Positions 1-5,810 of a stretch of 7,754 nucleotides of DNA are shown here, piece after piece. Below the pieces are notes generated by a model that searched no databases, was not told where the DNA came from, and saw nothing but the letters and a program-made list of their open reading frames with translations. The position numbers and the translations under genes were made by a program. The stretch's first letter is position 1, and each line of letters opens with the position of its first letter. The DNA is from Chitinivibrionia bacterium (lineage in GTDB: Bacteria; Krumholzibacteriota; Krumholzibacteriia; WVZY01): assembly GCA_016208665.1 (NCBI GenBank), contig JACQXT010000137.1, positions 1 to 7,754 on the forward strand, in the 5' to 3' direction.

Positions 1-2114
1 CCGATGGACGCTCCGAGGATGAAACTCTGTCGATCGAGTATTTCGTTTCCCGCGAGCAAAAGGCCGAACCGCGGAGTTCGATCGTAGAGTATAAACCGCG
101 GATAGAACTGAAAGGACGTAAACTCGCGCTTGTAGGGGCTCTCGTCTGCGCCGGCGGACCGCTCGCCGTCGTTCGGCTCGGCCGCGCCGGTCCGGAGCGG
201 GATCGCCGCAAACGCCGTGTCGCGTCCGGCGGCCTGCTGCAGAGCGCCGACCTCCGCGTGCGGCGCGCCGCCCCCCCGCCCCCCCGGCGTCTTGAGGAAA
301 CCGCATGCGACCTCGTGCTCCCCGGACCGTTCCCCGTATTCCGCGATGCTCAAAGGTGGAAACACCGGCCGGGGATCCTCCAGAATCTCCACGCCGTATC
401 CGCCGGCGGTATATCCGCTGTAGACCAGCGCGCCGTCGACGGGGGAAATATCCGGCATGAAGGCCCCGCCGATTACATTGGTCAGCTGGCGTATGCCGTT
501 CGTTTCGAAGTCGAGCGCGTATATATTGAACACGCCCGTGCGGTCTGACGAAAAGACGATGCCGCCGCCTCCGGGAATCCACCGGGCGTCGCGCTCGTCG
601 TGCGCGGTTGCAAGGATATAATGAAAGTCCCCGCCGTCGCCCCCGATCATTGCGATATTGCGATTGACTCCTTCGAAGATGCCCATGAGAATGCGGCTGC
701 CGTCGGAAGAGAACTGCGGCGAGTAGATCTGTATGCCCGGTTCGCTCTCGTAAATCACGCGAACGTTCCCGCCGCCGGCATCCATGAGTGCGAGCCGGTG
801 CGTACCGTCCCGGTTGAGCACGCAGGCGATGTTCGTTCCATCGGGAGAAACGGCCGGATCGGAGGCGCGGAGCCCTTTCGTGAGGCGCGTCTCCTTTTTG
901 CTTGCCGTCTCATACCGGTAGAGGTCGTTCTGTTCCGACCCGTATCGGTCGACCTTATCCTTCCGGGAATATACGAGCGCGCCTCCGCCGGGCTCAAAGA
1001 CCGCCCTCGAGTCGACGCCGCCCTTGAGCCGCTTCATGTCCGAGCCGTTGCGGCCGATCGTGTACAGAGCGGTGCCGGAGAAATCGCTTCCTTTGTTGGA
1101 GAGCAGCGCGATGCTCCGTCCGTCGGGACTCCATGCCGGCGAAACGGTCATGAAACCGTCGCGCGAAAGCACCCTGCCCTCCTGCAGGCGCTCGCGAATC
1201 GCCGCGGCCTGCCTCGCGTATCGCTCCCGCATCCATGCCTTCCACTCGCCGTAGAGTTCGTTCCCCGTATGCCCCGTGCTTTTCCTGAGCGCGCCGTTGA
1301 ACGAAACGCGAACGGGCGAGCGCATCGCCTGAAGGGCCCCGCGGAGAGACTCGGCGCCGTACCGTTCGACGATGTAATTGACGAGTCCGAAACCGTGATC
1401 GTACACCTGCTCGTTGCCCATGCTCGTGTGGCCGAAGAACCCCATTTCGTCGTACGTGAGCATCTTATCCTCGAGCACCGCGCAGCGCAGTATCATATCC
1501 CGGTGCGTATCCCAACAGTCGTACTGTTTCAGCGGAGACTGAAACTGCGCCACCCCTTCGGCGAACCAGCTCGGCGTCACGCTGCCGGCCAGCGGGTAGG
1601 ACGCGATGTTGCTCGGGTATCCGGTCAGGACATCGGGGCGTTTCTCCTTCTCGAAATCAATCAACTGGAAATAGAGGGCCGGCACGCGCCGGGTGAATTT
1701 GAAACCGACTTGAAGCGAGATCATGTGCGCATATTCGTGGATGACCACGTTCTGAATCCATTTCGCGGTGCCCCGGAATCCGAACTCCAGGTTCGTCGCC
1801 CATATCTCGATCTTGTTGTCGTAGTAGTAGGTGGCTCCGTTTGCGTAATCGTCGGTATCCTTGATGACGAAATGAACCTTGCCCTTCGGCTCGTAATGAT
1901 ACACGGCGGCGAGAAACGGGTGCACCTCTTCGGCCACGTGCGCCACCTGCGCGGCCGTCCATTCTTCTCCCTGGTGGTAATGCACTTCGAAATGCTCTGT
2001 GCTGATCGTGCGCCACCGGAGGGACGTGTTGTTGTAGGCCCGAGCATCAAGGCAGGCGATTGCCAGAAAGCTCAAAACGGCGAAGAAAACGCGCTTGGAC
2101 ATCATTGTTTTCAT
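1..2114 (-). CDS. Exported gluzincin-like metalloprotease / TolB-type propeller / putative outer-membrane barrel protein, C-terminus beyond window
   Basis: The minus strand reads without a stop from ATG 2114 to the window edge (704 codons, C-terminus missing). Residues 1-26 form a signal peptide (Lys/Arg, hydrophobic stretch, likely cleavage after ARA). A peptidase-MA-type domain follows: HEYAH at 126-130 fits the zinc motif HExxH, and WFAEG (Glu186) fits the third ligand of gluzincins. Six PD40/TolB-like blades are visible near 327, 371, 420, 466, 510 and 555, several with the SPDG signature. After a Gly/Ala-rich linker (about 605-658), residues 660-704 alternate aromatic and polar positions (FYPRF, PRFGLLL), resembling the start of an outer-membrane beta-barrel. 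Signal, zinc motif and blades are seen directly; the barrel and any proteolytic activity are inferred from related multidomain proteins. No clear Shine-Dalgarno precedes ATG 2114; ATG 2105 or 2102 would also keep the signal peptide. The promoter at 2203-2231 suggests separate transcription from the upstream lysR-type gene. Confidence 0.85.
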   Translation of the reverse strand, partial: MKTMMSKRVFFAVLSFLAIACLDARAYNNTSLRWRTISTEHFEVHYHQGEEWTAAQVAHVAEEVHPFLAAVYHYEPKGKVHFVIKDTDDYANGATYYYDNKIEIWATNLEFGFRGTAKWIQNVVIHEYAHMISLQVGFKFTRRVPALYFQLIDFEKEKRPDVLTGYPSNIASYPLAGSVTPSWFAEGVAQFQSPLKQYDCWDTHRDMILRCAVLEDKMLTYDEMGFFGHTSMGNEQVYDHGFGLVNYIVERYGAESLRGALQAMRSPVRVSFNGALRKSTGHTGNELYGEWKAWMRERYARQAAAIRERLQEGRVLSRDGFMTVSPAWSPDGRSIALLSNKGSDFSGTALYTIGRNGSDMKRLKGGVDSRAVFEPGGGALVYSRKDKVDRYGSEQNDLYRYETASKKETRLTKGLRASDPAVSPDGTNIACVLNRDGTHRLALMDAGGGNVRVIYESEPGIQIYSPQFSSDGSRILMGIFEGVNRNIAMIGGDGGDFHYILATAHDERDARWIPGGGGIVFSSDRTGVFNIYALDFETNGIRQLTNVIGGAFMPDISPVDGALVYSGYTAGGYGVEILEDPRPVFPPLSIAEYGERSGEHEVACGFLKTPGGRGGGAPHAEVGALQQAAGRDTAFAAIPLRTGAAEPNDGERSAGADESPYKREFTSFQFYPRFILYDRTPRFGLLLAGNEILDRQSFILGASI
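271..285 (-). repeat. Paired G7 homopolymer tracts inside the coding sequence
   Basis: The plus strand has seven C (271-277), one G (278), then seven C (279-285), read as G7-C-G7 in the coding strand of the large protein. They encode GGRGGG in the linker between propeller and putative barrel. The frame is intact here: both flanks translate sensibly. Such runs are known slippage sites and can form G-quadruplexes. Confidence 0.9.
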
Positions 2115-2202
2115 GGGGGTAGACCGGTGTATACTCGACTCGCTATCCGGGTTGATGACAATCAGGGGAAGGCATGCGACCCGCCGTCGATCGCTTTTTG
2201 AG

Positions 2203-2231
2203 AACATACGCCGCAACTGCAGAAAAGTCAA
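2203..2231 (-). promoter_or_regulatory. Sigma-70-like promoter of the protease-propeller gene
   Basis: On the minus strand, TTGACT (2231-2226, 5/6 to consensus) is followed after exactly 17 bp by TATGTT (2208-2203, 4/6). The predicted start near 2196 leaves a leader of about 80 nt before ATG 2114. The site lies in the 158-bp gap after the LysR-type gene, so the protease gene need not be read through from it. Confidence 0.55.
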
Positions 2232-2272
2232 CAGAAAGGCGCGCCCGCGAGCCCGACGAACCGCCGCTTGAA

Positions 2273-3220
2273 TCACGGCCGGCGTTCGCGCGCGCCTTTT
2301 TTCCGTTTCTCATCGGCAGTTTGCTTGGGATTGAGCGTTTCATATACGAATTCAACGAACGCCCTCGCCGTCGCCGACAAGGTGCGGTTGGTCTTTGTGT
2401 AGAGGGTCAGTTCCTGCGCCATCGAAAGGCTCGGGACTGAGAGCCGCGTCAGAAGCCCCTGCCGTATCTCCAATCCGATCGCGACCTCGGGCAATATGGC
2501 GAGCCCCAACCCGGCCATTGCCATTCGCTTGATTGTCGCAACGTTGGATGATTCGATCGTGTATTCGATATCCAGCGCCAATCGTTTGAAGAGCCCGTCC
2601 ATCATCGTTCGGGTGGGAGATCCCTCTTCGTACGCGATGAATTGATGCTCCTCCAGTTCGCGCGGGGAGATATTCTCCCTCCCCGCAAGCGGATGCTCGG
2701 GAGCGGCGACGAGAAACATCTTGTTCTTCTTCAGCTCGAGCGCCGTCAAGTCCGGATATTTCCGCGACCACGTGATGATGGCCGCATCCGCCTTGCCCGC
2801 TTGCACCATCTCGATGACTTCCCTCGAATGTTTGAAATCGATCGATACCTTGACGTCGGGATACCGCTCCTTGAAGCTCTTCAAGATTGCGGGCAACACA
2901 TAGATTCCGATGCTGTTGACCGTCGCGATGGACACGCGGCCGGACACCGAGTGTTCCGCCTCCTGGATACTCGATCGGAGCATGCCGACTTCGGGGAATA
3001 TCCTGTCCGCCACCTGGAATGCGATCTCGCCCACATCGGTCAGCTCCACGCCCGTCTTCTTCCGGTTGAAGAGCGTCGTCCCCAGTGCCCGCTCGAATTG
3101 TTTCAACTGGATGCTGAGCGACGACTGGGAAACCATGAGCTCCCGCGACGCCTCGGTAAAACTCTGCTTTTTGGCGATCACATAGAAGTAATAGAAATGA
3201 TTCATATTGAACGGCAACAT
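2273..3220 (-). CDS. LysR-family transcriptional regulator
   Basis: The 315-residue protein has standard LysR length. An N-terminal winged helix-turn-helix spans about residues 6-65 (FTEASRELMVSQSSLSIQLK carries the recognition helix, followed by the LysR-typical FERALGTTLFNR). An effector-binding domain spans about 93-300, with the usual beta-strand opening SGRVSIAT and the pattern AGKADAAII. The opening MNHFYYFYVIA resembles the NhaR-like branch, but the remainder does not allow an effector to be named. The tail after about residue 298 is highly basic. ATG 3220 is chosen because AAAGGA lies six bases upstream; Met6 lacks a ribosome-binding site. LysR proteins are tetrameric DNA-binding regulators that usually repress themselves and activate a divergent target. 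Here the divergent unit is the structured RNA at 3393-3627. The target is inferred, not shown. Confidence 0.93.
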   Translation of the reverse strand: MLPFNMNHFYYFYVIAKKQSFTEASRELMVSQSSLSIQLKQFERALGTTLFNRKKTGVELTDVGEIAFQVADRIFPEVGMLRSSIQEAEHSVSGRVSIATVNSIGIYVLPAILKSFKERYPDVKVSIDFKHSREVIEMVQAGKADAAIITWSRKYPDLTALELKKNKMFLVAAPEHPLAGRENISPRELEEHQFIAYEEGSPTRTMMDGLFKRLALDIEYTIESSNVATIKRMAMAGLGLAILPEVAIGLEIRQGLLTRLSVPSLSMAQELTLYTKTNRTLSATARAFVEFVYETLNPKQTADEKRKKGARERRP

Positions 3221-3253
3221 ACGCGATCCTTTGCATGTCGGGGTGAATGCCCT

Positions 3254-3297
3254 GCCGGGGCGCCCTCCGCCGTCCCCGGCGCCTGTTCTCGGCGCCG
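3254..3297 (-). other. Mutually exclusive GC hairpins in the lysR-type leader
   Basis: In the expected 5' leader of the LysR-type gene, two 7-bp hairpins share bases: GCCGGGG (3254-3260) with CCCCGGC (3274-3280), and CGGCGCC (3277-3283) with GGCGCCG (3291-3297). They cannot form together. No U-tract is present. The pairing may be incidental in GC-rich DNA. Confidence 0.3.
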
Positions 3298-3316
3298 CGG
3301 GTGCGAACGCGGCTAA

Positions 3317-3344
3317 ATTATCATATATATAATCAATATTACAA
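3317..3344 (-). promoter_or_regulatory. Candidate promoter of the LysR-type gene
   Basis: On the minus strand, TTGTAA (3344-3339) and GATAAT (3322-3317) are separated by 16 bp, giving a start near 3310 and a leader of about 90 nt. It lies in a strongly AT-rich island (about 3313-3390). ATAAT (3329-3333) and ATTAT (3344-3348) form an inverted pair spaced by 10 bp, compatible in size with a LysR-type operator. AT-rich DNA offers many chance matches. Confidence 0.35.
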
Positions 3345-3359
3345 TTATACTTTTTATAT

Positions 3360-3388
3360 TTTACATATATTATTTCCGCGTCTATATT
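3360..3388 (+). promoter_or_regulatory. Sigma-70-like promoter of the structured RNA
   Basis: TTTACA (3360-3365, 5/6) and TATATT (3383-3388, 5/6) are separated by exactly 17 bp. The expected start, about 3393-3396, coincides with the first base of the 12-bp stem that opens the RNA. This coincidence of start and structure makes it more credible than other AT-rich matches nearby. Confidence 0.65.
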
Positions 3389-3392
3389 ATGT

Positions 3393-3627
3393 ATGAAGCC
3401 GGTGAAAGGGAGGTTTCAGGGCAGCCTGTTAATGGAAAGCCCGGTAAGGAAGCACAACGTACGCTTTGCCTTGTGCCCGAAGGGATAGAGACACCGGCTT
3501 CATGATGAAAATCAGGCGGTGTATTCGACATAGAGAGAAGAACACAGGGAGAAGGTTGAACGCGAAGGCCGATTTCTGAGTCCCCACCAGAGAAAGTAGC
3601 ATGGCGAAGAGCCATGCTACTTTTTTT
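3393..3627 (+). ncRNA. Structured non-coding RNA of about 235 nt, family not recognised
   Basis: This is a compact transcription unit with its own promoter (3360-3388) and intrinsic terminator (3593-3627). Domain 1 is closed by a perfect 12-bp stem, ATGAAGCCGGTG (3393-3404) with CACCGGCTTCAT (3492-3503). Inside it lie GGGC/GCCC (3419-3422 with 3439-3442), an alternative CAGG/CCTG hairpin (3417-3428) and GCACAA/TTGTGC (3452-3457 with 3471-3476). Domain 2 is closed by AAATC plus GGC (3509-3517, A3514 bulged) with GCC plus GATTT (3568-3575), with GTGT/ACAC (3519-3522 with 3542-3545) inside. I could not match it to SRP RNA, RNase P, tmRNA or riboswitch signatures known to me. It is divergent from a LysR-type gene and precedes the FGE-like gene by 38 bp. 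It could be a trans-acting RNA, a leader ending in a conditional terminator, or a dispersed element. Two short frames inside (3393-3488, 31 aa; 3502-3579, 25 aa) lack ribosome-binding sites. Confidence 0.6.
3593..3627 (+). terminator. Strong intrinsic terminator of the RNA unit
   Basis: AAAGTAGCATGGC (3593-3605) pairs perfectly over 13 bp with GCCATGCTACTTT (3611-3623) around a GAAGA loop. The T-run covers 3621-3627, its first three bases being part of the stem. The A-rich 5' flank is short and the opposite-strand U-tract is weak, so it mainly works on the plus strand. Confidence 0.9.
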
Positions 3628-3653
3628 GCTTTCGCGGGCGCCCTGTTTCTCAG

Positions 3654-3659
3654 TATAGT
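3654..3659 (+). promoter_or_regulatory. Candidate -10 box for a leaderless FGE-like transcript
   Basis: TATAGT (5/6 to consensus) ends six bases before ATG 3666, so transcription would begin at or next to the start codon. No Shine-Dalgarno is visible between 3640 and 3665 and only 38 bp separate the terminator from the gene. A good -35 at 17 bp is lacking, which keeps confidence low. Confidence 0.35.
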
Positions 3660-3665
3660 TCAAGC

Positions 3666-4493
3666 ATGCGACACTCCACCATCCGCGCCGCAGGAACCAT
3701 TGCCCTGGCGGCGTGCGCGGTTCTCTTCGGCCATACGGCGGCGTTTTCCCAAGCCGAGCCCGACACAATCCCTGAAGTCAACGGCATGATCTACATACCC
3801 GCCGGAGAGTTCCTCATGGGGTCGTCGGCCGAAGACGTCAAGAATCAAGCTGAAATCGACGAATTCCCCCAACGTCTCGTTTTTGTCGAAGGTTTCTACA
3901 TCGACATGTTCGAAGTCACCAATATCCAGTACAAACTCTTCGCCGACTCGATGAAGGTCAAGCCGCCGTCCCATTGGATCGACGGCGACTATCCCGTCGG
4001 CATGGATGGATACCCCGTCGTCGGCGTGACGTGGCACGACGCCCAGAAGTACGCGCGCTTCGTCGGCAAGAGGCTTCCCACCGAAACCGAATGGGAAAAG
4101 GCGGCGCGCGGGACAGACGGAAGGAAGTATCCCTGGGGGAATGAATTCGACAATACGAAGTGCAACAACGGCCCGCAGCTGGCGCAAATCGCCGATTTCG
4201 AAGCCGGAAAAAGCCCGTTCGGAGTCTTCAACATGGCGGGCAATGCAGCGGAATGGGTCGACGCGTGGTACACCCCCTACGTGAGAACGGAGCACGACCG
4301 GCTCGATCCCGATATGCCGGAACACAAGCCTTTCTACGGCAATAAGAGGTATCGCGTGTACCGCGGGGGATCGTGGAATAGCTTCGGCAAGTATCTGCGC
4401 TGCGCCAATCGGGAAAAGGCCCGCCCCGGCGAGCGATGGAGCTTCATCGGATTCCGCTGCGCCATGGACCCGCCGTGGAAGGATGCGCGTTAA
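3666..4493 (+). CDS. Secreted SUMF1/FGE-fold protein lacking the formylglycine-generating cysteines
   Basis: The protein has 275 residues. A signal peptide covers about residues 1-30 (Arg-rich start, hydrophobic segment, likely cleavage near FSQA); LAAC at 14-17 could also be read as a lipobox, but the hydrophobic stretch before it is short. The SUMF1/FGE-sulfatase fold runs from about residue 41 to 269 with hallmark pieces MIYIPAGEFLMGS, EVTNIQY, PVVGVTWHDA, KRLPTETEWEKAARG, YPWGN, NMAGNAAEWV, YRGGSW and GFRCA. In true formylglycine-generating enzymes two cysteines follow RGGSW; here the segment is RGGSWNSFGKYLRC, without either at the expected spacing. It is therefore probably not a sulfatase-activating enzyme but one of the many exported FGE-fold proteins of unknown role. 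ATG 3666 is chosen because it alone gives the signal peptide. Its stop overlaps the stop of the converging dipeptidase gene. Confidence 0.9.
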   Translation: MRHSTIRAAGTIALAACAVLFGHTAAFSQAEPDTIPEVNGMIYIPAGEFLMGSSAEDVKNQAEIDEFPQRLVFVEGFYIDMFEVTNIQYKLFADSMKVKPPSHWIDGDYPVGMDGYPVVGVTWHDAQKYARFVGKRLPTETEWEKAARGTDGRKYPWGNEFDNTKCNNGPQLAQIADFEAGKSPFGVFNMAGNAAEWVDAWYTPYVRTEHDRLDPDMPEHKPFYGNKRYRVYRGGSWNSFGKYLRCANREKARPGERWSFIGFRCAMDPPWKDAR

Positions 4494-5509
4494 TCCTCTC
4501 CCCTCAGAACTCTCAGCGCATTGCCTCCGAGTATCTTCTTGACCGTGTCGACCGGCATTCCCGTTCGCAGGAGACGCTCGGTGAGAACCGGCATCATGCC
4601 GATGTCCTCGAGGCCGGCCGGAAATGAGGGGACCCATCCGTCGAAATCCGACCCCAGCGCGATTGCGTCGTCACCCGCGATCGAGCGGAGGTACTGAATA
4701 GCAGCCACGACGCAATCGACGGACCCGAAGAGAGATTTCGTCAGATACCCGGGATGGAACACGACGCCGATGACGCCGTTCTTGTCGGCGACTTTTTTAG
4801 CGGCATAATCCGAGATGTTCCTCCACATCGGCCGCAACCCGCGAAAGCCGGTGTGCGACACGATGGGCGGCTTCGTACACGCCTCCACCGCATCGATGAG
4901 ACTGCGTTCTCCCAGGTGCGCGAGATCCACGATCATGCCCGCCGATTCCATGCATTCGATGAGAGCGAATCCTTCCTTCGGGAGCGGCCGAGCGGCCCAC
5001 CGCCGCATGGTGGATGGAAATGCCGCGCGGCAGGGCGTCAGGTGCGCCAGAGTTATGCTCCAAAGCCCCATGGCCCGATACCCGGCGATTTCATCCCGGT
5101 CCGCGCGAATCCCGTGGGCTCCCTCGCACGTGAGAAAAAAAGAGGGAACGCCTCTCTCGCGGGCATTGACTATGTCATCCGGTTGCCGGACGAATTGGAT
5201 GTCGCGCTCGAGCGTTTTCGACCACGCGCCGACCCGCTCGAGCGACCTGCGAATGCCTCCGCCCCGCCGTCCGAGACCGAAGGAGAGCACGGGGAGAGAG
5301 AAGCCGATCAGGTTTACTCCTCCGGTGCGCATGCGCGGAATATCGACGTGCACGCAGAAGGGGCTGTGCGGGAGCGGATTTCGATGCCTCTTCTCCAGCC
5401 GGTAGCCGAACCGGAAAACGAGAAACAAAGTGTCTGCGTGCAGATCGACGACAATCGCCTGCTCGTGAACCTTTCGGGCCTCCGTGGAAATACTGGGCTC
5501 TCGCTCCAT
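4490..5509 (-). CDS. Membrane-dipeptidase-family (M19) metallopeptidase
   Basis: The 339-residue protein has typical M19 (renal dipeptidase-like) length. These binuclear zinc enzymes hydrolyse dipeptides, in some cases with a D-residue at the C-terminal side. All expected metal ligands are present: His24 and Asp26 (DLHADTL), bridging Glu129 (CEGAHGI), His198 (DLAHLG) and His219 (VSHTG); Asp288 in GSDFDG is the catalytic-site aspartate. ITLAH at 152-156 matches the substrate-site histidine region. No signal peptide is seen, so the enzyme is probably cytoplasmic. ATG 5509 has only a weak G-rich ribosome-binding region. The gene converges on the FGE-like gene with a 4-bp overlap (TTAA, 4490-4493), leaving no terminator room. 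Upstream it faces the lipoprotein gene across a palindromic regulatory region. The exact substrate cannot be told. Confidence 0.93.
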   Translation of the reverse strand: MEREPSISTEARKVHEQAIVVDLHADTLFLVFRFGYRLEKRHRNPLPHSPFCVHVDIPRMRTGGVNLIGFSLPVLSFGLGRRGGGIRRSLERVGAWSKTLERDIQFVRQPDDIVNARERGVPSFFLTCEGAHGIRADRDEIAGYRAMGLWSITLAHLTPCRAAFPSTMRRWAARPLPKEGFALIECMESAGMIVDLAHLGERSLIDAVEACTKPPIVSHTGFRGLRPMWRNISDYAAKKVADKNGVIGVVFHPGYLTKSLFGSVDCVVAAIQYLRSIAGDDAIALGSDFDGWVPSFPAGLEDIGMMPVLTERLLRTGMPVDTVKKILGGNALRVLRGED

Positions 5510-5577
5510 GGGTACCGCCCCCGCCGGCGCGCCGCCGCTCCGGAGAGTGTTCCTCGATGGTCATGAAACCGCTATAA

Positions 5578-5595
5578 GTGTACCTTCAGGTACAC
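5578..5595. promoter_or_regulatory. 18-bp palindrome, candidate operator
   Basis: GTGTACCTTCAGGTACAC has two perfect 8-bp arms around TC. The two-base centre disfavours an RNA hairpin and suits binding of a dimeric repressor. It lies 69 bp upstream of the M19 dipeptidase start and 216 bp upstream of the lipoprotein start, in their shared divergent region. A weak minus-strand -10-like TTATAG (5577-5572) adjoins it. No regulator is assignable. Confidence 0.45.
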
Positions 5596-5643
5596 CTTCT
5601 CCGCAACGAGCTTCCGCAAAATGCACATCAGTCTTTTCTATCG

Positions 5644-5672
5644 TAGTCAATATAAACAACTTATATCATTAT
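5644..5672 (+). promoter_or_regulatory. AT-rich stretch, weak promoter candidate for the lipoprotein gene
   Basis: This is the only AT-rich patch upstream of the lipoprotein gene. TAGTCA (5644-5649) and CATTAT (5667-5672) are separated by 17 bp, each about 4/6 to consensus. The leader would be about 130 nt and would contain the hairpin at 5743-5760. The assignment rests on base composition as much as on the boxes. Confidence 0.3.
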
Positions 5673-5742
5673 TGCCGCTTTCCTGCATTCGGGGCACCGG
5701 AGTTGCAATTTCAATTAACCGGAATCGGAATCGTAAATCGTC

Positions 5743-5760
5743 AAGGCCCGTTCAGGCCTT
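5743..5760 (+). other. Small inverted repeat in the lipoprotein leader
   Basis: AAGGCC (5743-5748) and GGCCTT (5755-5760) pair around a 6-nt loop, about 50 bp before the start codon. No T-run follows, so it is not an intrinsic terminator. It may stabilise the leader or be incidental. Confidence 0.35.
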
Positions 5761-5810
5761 CCGTTTACCGGCAACGCAAAGAAACCGACTCTTATCGGAA
5801 AGGAGTTCGC

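Noticed and set aside
600..2201. Plus-strand open frame of 533 codons
   Set aside because: It lies codon-for-codon antisense to the protease-propeller gene, starts and ends without a ribosome-binding site, and its translation has no domain-like pattern. GC-rich codon use explains the absence of stops.
2352..3236. Second minus-strand frame of 294 codons over the LysR-type gene
   Set aside because: It is a shifted frame of the clear LysR-family protein and shows no family features.
3393..3579. Two short basic peptides (31 and 25 codons) inside the RNA
   Set aside because: No Shine-Dalgarno precedes either ATG, both starts fall within strands of the closing 12-bp stem, and RNA structure explains the sequence better. 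A leaderless peptide from 3393 cannot be fully excluded.
3393..3627. Retron, SRP RNA, RNase P or CRISPR-associated RNA
   Set aside because: No reverse transcriptase or Cas gene is nearby; the GGTAAGGAAGCA stretch only loosely resembles the SRP loop and lacks its flanking pairing; RNase P core motifs are absent.
3382..3768. Minus-strand 128-codon frame over the RNA region
   Set aside because: It runs antisense through the promoter, RNA stems and terminator and into the signal-peptide region of the FGE-like gene; no ribosome-binding site or recognisable protein.
5484..5810. N-terminal extension of the lipoprotein frame
   Set aside because: The ribosome-binding site and lipoprotein signal at 5811 fix the start; the upstream portion is non-coding in composition and overlaps the dipeptidase start.
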